This document shows, in pieces, positions 27,882-39,992 of a stretch of 64,000 nucleotides of DNA. The notes beneath the pieces are model-generated. The model saw nothing but the letters and a program-made list of their open reading frames with translations. It did not search any database and was not told where the DNA came from. The stretch comes from Pristionchus mayeri (Eukaryota; Nematoda; Chromadorea; Rhabditida; Neodiplogasteridae). How positions within the stretch are numbered: the first letter of the stretch is position 1; every line of letters begins with the position of its first letter. Made by a program: the position numbers and the translations under genes. Location of the stretch: contig BTRK01000006.1 of assembly GCA_036245805.1 (NCBI GenBank), forward strand, positions 37,142,901 through 37,206,900. The letters run 5' to 3'.

Positions 27882-30257
27882 GGTTCCAAAATGGTACCTG
27901 ATCGACCACAGGAAGGTTCCAAAATGGTACCTGATCGATCCCGGGAAGGTTCCAAAATGGTACCTGATTAATCTCAGGAAGGTTCCAAAATGGTACCTGG
28001 TCGATCCCAGGAAGGTTCCAAAATGGTACCTGGTCGATCCTAGAAAGGTTCCAAAATGGTACCTGATCGATCCCAGGAAGGTTCCAAAATGGTACTTGGT
28101 CGATCCCAGGAAGGTTCCAAAATGGTACCTGATAGATCCCAGGAAGGTTCCAAAATGGTACCTGGCCGATCCCAGGAAGGTTCCAAAATGGTACCTGATC
28201 GATCCCAGGAAGGTTTCAAAATGGTACCTGATCGATCTCTGAAAGGTTTCAAAATGGTACCTGGTCGATCCCAGGAAGGTTCCAAAATGGTACCTGGTCG
28301 ATCCCAGGAAGGTTCCAAAATGATACCTGATTGATCCCAGGAAGGTTCCAAAATGGTACCTGGTCGATCCCAGGAAGGTTCCAAAATGGTACCTGATCGA
28401 TCCCAGGAAGGTTCCAAAATGGTACATGAGAGATCTCAGGAAGGTTCCAAAATGGTACCTGATCGACCACAGGAAGGTTCCAAAATGGTACCTGATCGAT
28501 CCCAAGAAGGTTCCAAAATGGTACATGACAGATCTCAGGAAGGTTCCAAAATGGTACCTGATCGACCACAGGAAGGTTCCAAAATGGTACCTGATCGATC
28601 CCATGAAGGTTCCAAAATGGTACATGAGAGATCTCAGGAAGGTTCCAAAATGGTACCTGATCGACCACAGGAAGGTTCCAAAATGGTACCTGATCGATCC
28701 CAAGAAGGTTCCAAAATGGTACCTGGTCGATCACATGAAGGTTCCAAAATGGTACATGAGAGATCTCAGGAAGGTTCCAAAATGGTACCTGATCGACCAC
28801 AGGAAGGTTCCAAAATGGTACCTGATTAATCTCAGGAACGTTCCAAAATGGTACCTGGTCGATCCCAGGAAGGTTCCAAAATGATACCTGATCGATCCCA
28901 GGAAGGTTCCAAAATGGTACCTGATTAATCTCAGGAAGGTTCCAAAATGGTACCTGGTCGATCCTAGGAAGGTTCCAAAATGGTACCTGATCGATCCCAG
29001 GAAGGTTCCAAAATGGTACCTGGTCGATCCCAGGAAGGTTCCAAAATGGTACCTGATAGATCCCAGGAAGGTTCCAAAATGGTACCTGATCGACCACAGG
29101 AAGGTTCCAAAATGGTACCTGATCGATCCCGGGAAGGTTCCAAAATGGTACCTGATTAATCTCAGGAAGGTTCCAAAATGGTACCTGGTCGATCCCAGGA
29201 AGGTTCCAAAATGGTACCTGGTCGATCCTAGAAAGGTTCCAAAATGGTACCTGATCGATCCCAGGAAGGTTCCAAAATGGTACTTGGTCGATCCCAGGAA
29301 GGTTCCAAAATGGTACCTGATAGATCCCAGGAAGGTTCCAAAATGGTACCTGGCCGATCCCAGGAAGGTTCCAAAATGGTACCTGATCGATCCCAGGAAG
29401 GTTTCAAAATGGTACCTGATCGATCTCTGAAAGGTTTCAAAATGGTACCTGGTCGATCCCAGGAAGGTTCCAAAATGGTACCTGGTCGATCCCAGGAAGG
29501 TTCCAAAATGATACCTGATTGATCCCAGGAAGGTTCCAAAATGGTACCTGGTCGATCCCAGGAAGGTTCCAAAATGGTACCTGATCGATCCCAGGAAGGT
29601 TCCAAAATGGTACATGAGAGATCTCAGGAAGGTTCCAAAATGGTACCTGATCGACCACAGGAAGGTTCCAAAATGGTACCTGATCGATCCCAAGAAGGTT
29701 CCAAAATGGTACATGACAGATCTCAGGAAGGTTCCAAAATGGTACCTGATCGACCACAGGAAGGTTCCAAAATGGTACCTGATCGATCCCATGAAGGTTC
29801 CAAAATGGTACATGAGAGATCTCAGGAAGGTTCCAAAATGGTACCTGATCGACCACAGGAAGGTTCCAAAATGGTACCTGATCGATCCCAAGAAGGTTCC
29901 AAAATGGTACCTGGTCGATCACATGAAGGTTCCAAAATGGTACATGAGAGATCTCAGGAAGGTTCCAAAATGGTACCTGATCGACCACAGGAAGGTTCCA
30001 AAATGGTACCTGATTAATCTCAGGAACGTTCCAAAATGGTACCTGGTCGATCCCAGGAAGGTTCCAAAATGATACCTGATCGATCCCAGGAAGGTTCCAA
30101 AATGGTACCTGATTAATCTCAGGAAGGTTCCAAAATGGTACCTGGTCGATCCTAGGAAGGTTCCAAAATGGTACCTGATCGATCCCAGGAAGGTTCCAAA
30201 ATGGTACCTGGTCGATCCCAGGAAGGTTCCAAAATGGTACCTGATAGATCCCAGGAA
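27882..30257. repeat. 1,188-bp core unit, second tandem pair
   Basis: Copies are 27,882-29,069 and 29,070-30,257. This is the same pair as at 20,358-22,733, carried 7,524 bp downstream by the large duplication and followed by the same five-monomer spacer (30,258-30,422) with its private CCCAAGGAGG monomer (near 30,319, as near 22,795). The deduced frames of the two pairs are the same along their length, which suggests a recent common origin or strong homogenisation. Confidence 0.88.
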
Positions 30258-30422
30258 GGTTCCAAAATGGTACCTGATCGACCACAGGAAGGTTCCAAAA
30301 TGGTACCTGATCGATCCCAAGGAGGTTCCAAAATGGTACCTGGTCGATCCTAGGAAGGTTCCAAAATGGTACATGAGAGATCTCAGGAAGGTTCCAAAAT
30401 GGTACATGAGAGATCTCAGGAA

Positions 30423-32798
30423 GGTTCCAAAATGGTACCTGATCGACCACAGGAAGGTTCCAAAATGGTACCTGATCGATCCCGGGAAGGTTCCAAAATG
30501 GTACCTGATTAATCTCAGGAAGGTTCCAAAATGGTACCTGGTCGATCCCAGGAAGGTTCCAAAATGGTACCTGGTCGATCCTAGAAAGGTTCCAAAATGG
30601 TACCTGATCGATCCCAGGAAGGTTCCAAAATGGTACTTGGTCGATCCCAGGAAGGTTCCAAAATGGTACCTGATAGATCCCAGGAAGGTTCCAAAATGGT
30701 ACCTGGCCGATCCCAGGAAGGTTCCAAAATGGTACCTGATCGATCCCAGGAAGGTTTCAAAATGGTACCTGATCGATCTCTGAAAGGTTTCAAAATGGTA
30801 CCTGGTCGATCCCAGGAAGGTTCCAAAATGGTACCTGGTCGATCCCAGGAAGGTTCCAAAATGATACCTGATTGATCCCAGGAAGGTTCCAAAATGGTAC
30901 CTGGTCGATCCCAGGAAGGTTCCAAAATGGTACCTGATCGATCCCAGGAAGGTTCCAAAATGGTACATGAGAGATCTCAGGAAGGTTCCAAAATGGTACC
31001 TGATCGACCACAGGAAGGTTCCAAAATGGTACCTGATCGATCCCAAGAAGGTTCCAAAATGGTACATGACAGATCTCAGGAAGGTTCCAAAATGGTACCT
31101 GATCGACCACAGGAAGGTTCCAAAATGGTACCTGATCGATCCCATGAAGGTTCCAAAATGGTACATGAGAGATCTCAGGAAGGTTCCAAAATGGTACCTG
31201 ATCGACCACAGGAAGGTTCCAAAATGGTACCTGATCGATCCCAAGAAGGTTCCAAAATGGTACCTGGTCGATCACATGAAGGTTCCAAAATGGTACATGA
31301 GAGATCTCAGGAAGGTTCCAAAATGGTACCTGATCGACCACAGGAAGGTTCCAAAATGGTACCTGATTAATCTCAGGAACGTTCCAAAATGGTACCTGGT
31401 CGATCCCAGGAAGGTTCCAAAATGATACCTGATCGATCCCAGGAAGGTTCCAAAATGGTACCTGATTAATCTCAGGAAGGTTCCAAAATGGTACCTGGTC
31501 GATCCTAGGAAGGTTCCAAAATGGTACCTGATCGATCCCAGGAAGGTTCCAAAATGGTACCTGGTCGATCCCAGGAAGGTTCCAAAATGGTACCTGATAG
31601 ATCCCAGGAAGGTTCCAAAATGGTACCTGATCGACCACAGGAAGGTTCCAAAATGGTACCTGATCGATCCCGGGAAGGTTCCAAAATGGTACCTGATTAA
31701 TCTCAGGAAGGTTCCAAAATGGTACCTGGTCGATCCCAGGAAGGTTCCAAAATGGTACCTGGTCGATCCTAGAAAGGTTCCAAAATGGTACCTGATCGAT
31801 CCCAGGAAGGTTCCAAAATGGTACTTGGTCGATCCCAGGAAGGTTCCAAAATGGTACCTGATAGATCCCAGGAAGGTTCCAAAATGGTACCTGGCCGATC
31901 CCAGGAAGGTTCCAAAATGGTACCTGATCGATCCCAGGAAGGTTTCAAAATGGTACCTGATCGATCTCTGAAAGGTTTCAAAATGGTACCTGGTCGATCC
32001 CAGGAAGGTTCCAAAATGGTACCTGGTCGATCCCAGGAAGGTTCCAAAATGATACCTGATTGATCCCAGGAAGGTTCCAAAATGGTACCTGGTCGATCCC
32101 AGGAAGGTTCCAAAATGGTACCTGATCGATCCCAGGAAGGTTCCAAAATGGTACATGAGAGATCTCAGGAAGGTTCCAAAATGGTACCTGATCGACCACA
32201 GGAAGGTTCCAAAATGGTACCTGATCGATCCCAAGAAGGTTCCAAAATGGTACATGACAGATCTCAGGAAGGTTCCAAAATGGTACCTGATCGACCACAG
32301 GAAGGTTCCAAAATGGTACCTGATCGATCCCATGAAGGTTCCAAAATGGTACATGAGAGATCTCAGGAAGGTTCCAAAATGGTACCTGATCGACCACAGG
32401 AAGGTTCCAAAATGGTACCTGATCGATCCCAAGAAGGTTCCAAAATGGTACCTGGTCGATCACATGAAGGTTCCAAAATGGTACATGAGAGATCTCAGGA
32501 AGGTTCCAAAATGGTACCTGATCGACCACAGGAAGGTTCCAAAATGGTACCTGATTAATCTCAGGAACGTTCCAAAATGGTACCTGGTCGATCCCAGGAA
32601 GGTTCCAAAATGATACCTGATCGATCCCAGGAAGGTTCCAAAATGGTACCTGATTAATCTCAGGAAGGTTCCAAAATGGTACCTGGTCGATCCTAGGAAG
32701 GTTCCAAAATGGTACCTGATCGATCCCAGGAAGGTTCCAAAATGGTACCTGGTCGATCCCAGGAAGGTTCCAAAATGGTACCTGATAGATCCCAGGAA
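30423..32798. repeat. 1,188-bp core unit, third tandem pair
   Basis: Copies are 30,423-31,610 and 31,611-32,798. The order of monomers is as in the other pairs. The right end of the 9,537-bp duplication (30,983) falls inside the first copy. At that point the earlier region (23,460) jumps back to the cassette, while here the core unit runs on intact. The second copy overlaps the start of the 4,158-bp duplication at 32,172. Confidence 0.87.
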
Positions 32799-33491
32799 GG
32801 TTCCAAAATGGTACCTGATCGACCACAGGAAGGTTCCAAAATGGTACCTGATCGATCCCAAGAAGGTTCCAAAATGGTACCTGGTCGATCCCAGGAAGGT
32901 TCCAAAATGGTACCTGATAGATCCCAGGAAGGTTCCAAAATGGTACCTGGCCGATCCCAGGAAGGTTCCAAAATGGTACCTGATCGATCCCAGGAAGGTT
33001 TCAAAATGGTACCTGATCGATCTCTGAAAGGTTTCAAAATGGTACCTGGTCGATCCCAGGAAGGTTCCAAAATGGTACCTGGTCGATCCCAGGAAGGTTC
33101 CAAAATGATACCTGATTGATCCCAGGAAGGTTCCAAAATGGTACATGAGAGATCTCAGGAAGGTTCCAAAATGGTACCTGATCGACCACAGGAAGGTTCC
33201 AAAATGGTACCTGATCGATCCCAGGAAGGTTCCAAAATGGTACCTGGTCGATCACATGAAGGTTCCAAAATGGTACCTGATCGATCCCAGGAAGGTTTCA
33301 AAATGGTACCTGATCGATCTCAGAAAGGTTCCAAAATGTTACCTGGTCGATCCCAGGAAGGTTCCAAAATGGTACTTGGTCGATCCCAGGAAGGTTCCAA
33401 AATGGTACCTGGTCGATCCCAGGAAGGTTCCAAAATGGTACCTGGTCGATCCTAGGAAGGTTCCAAAATGGTACATGAGAGATCTCAGGAA

Positions 33492-35867
33492 GGTTCCAAA
33501 ATGGTACCTGATCGACCACAGGAAGGTTCCAAAATGGTACCTGATCGATCCCGGGAAGGTTCCAAAATGGTACCTGATTAATCTCAGGAAGGTTCCAAAA
33601 TGGTACCTGGTCGATCCCAGGAAGGTTCCAAAATGGTACCTGGTCGATCCTAGAAAGGTTCCAAAATGGTACCTGATCGATCCCAGGAAGGTTCCAAAAT
33701 GGTACTTGGTCGATCCCAGGAAGGTTCCAAAATGGTACCTGATAGATCCCAGGAAGGTTCCAAAATGGTACCTGGCCGATCCCAGGAAGGTTCCAAAATG
33801 GTACCTGATCGATCCCAGGAAGGTTTCAAAATGGTACCTGATCGATCTCTGAAAGGTTTCAAAATGGTACCTGGTCGATCCCAGGAAGGTTCCAAAATGG
33901 TACCTGGTCGATCCCAGGAAGGTTCCAAAATGATACCTGATTGATCCCAGGAAGGTTCCAAAATGGTACCTGGTCGATCCCAGGAAGGTTCCAAAATGGT
34001 ACCTGATCGATCCCAGGAAGGTTCCAAAATGGTACATGAGAGATCTCAGGAAGGTTCCAAAATGGTACCTGATCGACCACAGGAAGGTTCCAAAATGGTA
34101 CCTGATCGATCCCAAGAAGGTTCCAAAATGGTACATGACAGATCTCAGGAAGGTTCCAAAATGGTACCTGATCGACCACAGGAAGGTTCCAAAATGGTAC
34201 CTGATCGATCCCATGAAGGTTCCAAAATGGTACATGAGAGATCTCAGGAAGGTTCCAAAATGGTACCTGATCGACCACAGGAAGGTTCCAAAATGGTACC
34301 TGATCGATCCCAAGAAGGTTCCAAAATGGTACCTGGTCGATCACATGAAGGTTCCAAAATGGTACATGAGAGATCTCAGGAAGGTTCCAAAATGGTACCT
34401 GATCGACCACAGGAAGGTTCCAAAATGGTACCTGATTAATCTCAGGAACGTTCCAAAATGGTACCTGGTCGATCCCAGGAAGGTTCCAAAATGATACCTG
34501 ATCGATCCCAGGAAGGTTCCAAAATGGTACCTGATTAATCTCAGGAAGGTTCCAAAATGGTACCTGGTCGATCCTAGGAAGGTTCCAAAATGGTACCTGA
34601 TCGATCCCAGGAAGGTTCCAAAATGGTACCTGGTCGATCCCAGGAAGGTTCCAAAATGGTACCTGATAGATCCCAGGAAGGTTCCAAAATGGTACCTGAT
34701 CGACCACAGGAAGGTTCCAAAATGGTACCTGATCGATCCCGGGAAGGTTCCAAAATGGTACCTGATTAATCTCAGGAAGGTTCCAAAATGGTACCTGGTC
34801 GATCCCAGGAAGGTTCCAAAATGGTACCTGGTCGATCCTAGAAAGGTTCCAAAATGGTACCTGATCGATCCCAGGAAGGTTCCAAAATGGTACTTGGTCG
34901 ATCCCAGGAAGGTTCCAAAATGGTACCTGATAGATCCCAGGAAGGTTCCAAAATGGTACCTGGCCGATCCCAGGAAGGTTCCAAAATGGTACCTGATCGA
35001 TCCCAGGAAGGTTTCAAAATGGTACCTGATCGATCTCTGAAAGGTTTCAAAATGGTACCTGGTCGATCCCAGGAAGGTTCCAAAATGGTACCTGGTCGAT
35101 CCCAGGAAGGTTCCAAAATGATACCTGATTGATCCCAGGAAGGTTCCAAAATGGTACCTGGTCGATCCCAGGAAGGTTCCAAAATGGTACCTGATCGATC
35201 CCAGGAAGGTTCCAAAATGGTACATGAGAGATCTCAGGAAGGTTCCAAAATGGTACCTGATCGACCACAGGAAGGTTCCAAAATGGTACCTGATCGATCC
35301 CAAGAAGGTTCCAAAATGGTACATGACAGATCTCAGGAAGGTTCCAAAATGGTACCTGATCGACCACAGGAAGGTTCCAAAATGGTACCTGATCGATCCC
35401 ATGAAGGTTCCAAAATGGTACATGAGAGATCTCAGGAAGGTTCCAAAATGGTACCTGATCGACCACAGGAAGGTTCCAAAATGGTACCTGATCGATCCCA
35501 AGAAGGTTCCAAAATGGTACCTGGTCGATCACATGAAGGTTCCAAAATGGTACATGAGAGATCTCAGGAAGGTTCCAAAATGGTACCTGATCGACCACAG
35601 GAAGGTTCCAAAATGGTACCTGATTAATCTCAGGAACGTTCCAAAATGGTACCTGGTCGATCCCAGGAAGGTTCCAAAATGATACCTGATCGATCCCAGG
35701 AAGGTTCCAAAATGGTACCTGATTAATCTCAGGAAGGTTCCAAAATGGTACCTGGTCGATCCTAGGAAGGTTCCAAAATGGTACCTGATCGATCCCAGGA
35801 AGGTTCCAAAATGGTACCTGGTCGATCCCAGGAAGGTTCCAAAATGGTACCTGATAGATCCCAGGAA
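33492..35867. repeat. 1,188-bp core unit, fourth tandem pair
   Basis: Copies are 33,492-34,679 and 34,680-35,867. They lie within copy 1 of the 4,158-bp duplication. Here the unit is preceded by a single CATGAGAGATCTC monomer instead of the two that precede it at 7.8, 10.6, 20.3 and 27.8 kb. That one-monomer loss is also present at 37.6 kb, as expected if the loss came before the 4,158-bp duplication. Confidence 0.87.
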
Positions 35868-37649
35868 GGTTCCAAAATGGTACCTGATCGACCACAGGAA
35901 GGTTCCAAAATGGTACCTGATCGATCCCAAGAAGGTTCCAAAATGGTACCTGGTCGATCCCAGGAAGGTTCCAAAATGGTACCTGATAGATCCCAGGAAG
36001 GTTCCAAAATGGTACCTGGCCGATCCCAGGAAGGTTCCAAAATGGTACCTGATCGATCCCAGGAAGGTTTCAAAATGGTACCTGATCGATCTCTGAAAGG
36101 TTTCAAAATGGTACCTGGTCGATCCCAGGAAGGTTCCAAAATGGTACCTGGTCGATCCCAGGAAGGTTCCAAAATGATACCTGATTGATCCCAGGAAGGT
36201 TCCAAAATGGTACATGAGAGATCTCAGGAAGGTTCCAAAATGGTACCTGATCGACCACAGGAAGGTTCCAAAATGGTACCTGATCGATCCCAGGAAGGTT
36301 CCAAAATGGTACCTGGTCGATCACATGAAGGTTCCAAAATGGTACCTGATCGACCACAGGAAGGTTCCAAAATGGTACCTGATCGATCCCAAGAAGGTTC
36401 CAAAATGGTACATGACAGATCTCAGGAAGGTTCCAAAATGGTACCTGATCGACCACAGGAAGGTTCCAAAATGGTACCTGATCGATCCCATGAAGGTTCC
36501 AAAATGGTACATGAGAGATCTCAGGAAGGTTCCAAAATGGTACCTGATCGACCACAGGAAGGTTCCAAAATGGTACCTGATCGATCCCAAGAAGGTTCCA
36601 AAATGGTACCTGGTCGATCACATGAAGGTTCCAAAATGGTACATGAGAGATCTCAGGAAGGTTCCAAAATGGTACCTGATCGACCACAGGAAGGTTCCAA
36701 AATGGTACCTGATTAATCTCAGGAACGTTCCAAAATGGTACCTGGTCGATCCCAGGAAGGTTCCAAAATGATACCTGATCGATCCCAGGAAGGTTCCAAA
36801 ATGGTACCTGATTAATCTCAGGAAGGTTCCAAAATGGTACCTGGTCGATCCTAGGAAGGTTCCAAAATGGTACCTGATCGATCCCAGGAAGGTTCCAAAA
36901 TGGTACCTGGTCGATCCCAGGAAGGTTCCAAAATGGTACCTGATAGATCCCAGGAAGGTTCCAAAATGGTACCTGATCGACCACAGGAAGGTTCCAAAAT
37001 GGTACCTGATCGATCCCAAGAAGGTTCCAAAATGGTACCTGGTCGATCCCAGGAAGGTTCCAAAATGGTACCTGATAGATCCCAGGAAGGTTCCAAAATG
37101 GTACCTGGCCGATCCCAGGAAGGTTCCAAAATGGTACCTGATCGATCCCAGGAAGGTTTCAAAATGGTACCTGATCGATCTCTGAAAGGTTTCAAAATGG
37201 TACCTGGTCGATCCCAGGAAGGTTCCAAAATGGTACCTGGTCGATCCCAGGAAGGTTCCAAAATGATACCTGATTGATCCCAGGAAGGTTCCAAAATGGT
37301 ACATGAGAGATCTCAGGAAGGTTCCAAAATGGTACCTGATCGACCACAGGAAGGTTCCAAAATGGTACCTGATCGATCCCAGGAAGGTTCCAAAATGGTA
37401 CCTGGTCGATCACATGAAGGTTCCAAAATGGTACCTGATCGATCCCAGGAAGGTTTCAAAATGGTACCTGATCGATCTCAGAAAGGTTCCAAAATGTTAC
37501 CTGGTCGATCCCAGGAAGGTTCCAAAATGGTACTTGGTCGATCCCAGGAAGGTTCCAAAATGGTACCTGGTCGATCCCAGGAAGGTTCCAAAATGGTACC
37601 TGGTCGATCCTAGGAAGGTTCCAAAATGGTACATGAGAGATCTCAGGAA

Positions 37650-39992
37650 GGTTCCAAAATGGTACCTGATCGACCACAGGAAGGTTCCAAAATGGTACCT
37701 GATCGATCCCGGGAAGGTTCCAAAATGGTACCTGATTAATCTCAGGAAGGTTCCAAAATGGTACCTGGTCGATCCCAGGAAGGTTCCAAAATGGTACCTG
37801 GTCGATCCTAGAAAGGTTCCAAAATGGTACCTGATCGATCCCAGGAAGGTTCCAAAATGGTACTTGGTCGATCCCAGGAAGGTTCCAAAATGGTACCTGA
37901 TAGATCCCAGGAAGGTTCCAAAATGGTACCTGGCCGATCCCAGGAAGGTTCCAAAATGGTACCTGATCGATCCCAGGAAGGTTTCAAAATGGTACCTGAT
38001 CGATCTCTGAAAGGTTTCAAAATGGTACCTGGTCGATCCCAGGAAGGTTCCAAAATGGTACCTGGTCGATCCCAGGAAGGTTCCAAAATGATACCTGATT
38101 GATCCCAGGAAGGTTCCAAAATGGTACCTGGTCGATCCCAGGAAGGTTCCAAAATGGTACCTGATCGATCCCAGGAAGGTTCCAAAATGGTACATGAGAG
38201 ATCTCAGGAAGGTTCCAAAATGGTACCTGATCGACCACAGGAAGGTTCCAAAATGGTACCTGATCGATCCCAAGAAGGTTCCAAAATGGTACATGACAGA
38301 TCTCAGGAAGGTTCCAAAATGGTACCTGATCGACCACAGGAAGGTTCCAAAATGGTACCTGATCGATCCCATGAAGGTTCCAAAATGGTACATGAGAGAT
38401 CTCAGGAAGGTTCCAAAATGGTACCTGATCGACCACAGGAAGGTTCCAAAATGGTACCTGATCGATCCCAAGAAGGTTCCAAAATGGTACCTGGTCGATC
38501 ACATGAAGGTTCCAAAATGGTACATGAGAGATCTCAGGAAGGTTCCAAAATGGTACCTGATCGACCACAGGAAGGTTCCAAAATGGTACCTGATTAATCT
38601 CAGGAACGTTCCAAAATGGTACCTGGTCGATCCCAGGAAGGTTCCAAAATGATACCTGATCGATCCCAGGAAGGTTCCAAAATGGTACCTGATTAATCTC
38701 AGGAAGGTTCCAAAATGGTACCTGGTCGATCCTAGGAAGGTTCCAAAATGGTACCTGATCGATCCCAGGAAGGTTCCAAAATGGTACCTGGTCGATCCCA
38801 GGAAGGTTCCAAAATGGTACCTGATAGATCCCAGGAAGGTTCCAAAATGGTACCTGATCGACCACAGGAAGGTTCCAAAATGGTACCTGATCGATCCCGG
38901 GAAGGTTCCAAAATGGTACCTGATTAATCTCAGGAAGGTTCCAAAATGGTACCTGGTCGATCCCAGGAAGGTTCCAAAATGGTACCTGGTCGATCCTAGA
39001 AAGGTTCCAAAATGGTACCTGATCGATCCCAGGAAGGTTCCAAAATGGTACTTGGTCGATCCCAGGAAGGTTCCAAAATGGTACCTGATAGATCCCAGGA
39101 AGGTTCCAAAATGGTACCTGGCCGATCCCAGGAAGGTTCCAAAATGGTACCTGATCGATCCCAGGAAGGTTTCAAAATGGTACCTGATCGATCTCTGAAA
39201 GGTTTCAAAATGGTACCTGGTCGATCCCAGGAAGGTTCCAAAATGGTACCTGGTCGATCCCAGGAAGGTTCCAAAATGATACCTGATTGATCCCAGGAAG
39301 GTTCCAAAATGGTACCTGATCGATCCCAGGAAGGTTCCAAAATGGTACATGAGAGATCTCAGGAAGGTTCCAAAATGGTACCTGATCGACCACAGGAAGG
39401 TTCCAAAATGGTACCTGATCGATCCCAAGAAGGTTCCAAAATGGTACATGACAGATCTCAGGAAGGTTCCAAAATGGTACCTGATCGACCACAGGAAGGT
39501 TCCAAAATGGTACCTGATCGATCCCATGAAGGTTCCAAAATGGTACATGAGAGATCTCAGGAAGGTTCCAAAATGGTACCTGATCGACCACAGGAAGGTT
39601 CCAAAATGGTACCTGATCGATCCCAAGAAGGTTCCAAAATGGTACCTGGTCGATCACATGAAGGTTCCAAAATGGTACATGAGAGATCTCAGGAAGGTTC
39701 CAAAATGGTACCTGATCGACCACAGGAAGGTTCCAAAATGGTACCTGATTAATCTCAGGAACGTTCCAAAATGGTACCTGGTCGATCCCAGGAAGGTTCC
39801 AAAATGATACCTGATCGATCCCAGGAAGGTTCCAAAATGGTACCTGATTAATCTCAGGAAGGTTCCAAAATGGTACCTGGTCGATCCTAGGAAGGTTCCA
39901 AAATGGTACCTGATCGATCCCAGGAAGGTTCCAAAATGGTACCTGGTCGATCCCAGGAAGGTTCCAAAATGGTACCTGATAGATCCCAGGAA
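37650..39992. repeat. 1,188-bp core unit, fifth tandem pair, second member one monomer short
   Basis: Copies are 37,650-38,837 (1,188 bp) and 38,838-39,992 (1,155 bp). The missing monomer is the GGTCGATCCC that normally sits between the GATTGATC and GATCGATCCC monomers, near 39,300. It is one of the clearest single-monomer deletions in the window and, like all others seen, removes exactly 33 bp. Confidence 0.88.

Larger units (their letters stand above)
13923..30983. repeat. 9,537-bp (289-monomer) tandem duplication, second copy shortened by 2,013 bp
   Basis: Copy A is 13,923-23,459 and copy B is 23,460-30,983. Landmarks up to about 17.5 kb recur 9,537 bp downstream, which is exactly the length of copy A. 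Landmarks from about 18.0 to 23.45 kb recur 7,524 bp downstream, because copy B has one 2,013-bp unit where copy A has two. Shared rare markers confirm the match: ATGCTACC at about 14,164 and 23,701, and CTGTCCGATC at about 14,797 and 24,334. Copy A differs from copy B over four monomers at 15,507-15,638 without a length change, which looks like a conversion patch. The junction is a chimeric monomer pair at 23,427-23,492. Confidence 0.9.
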
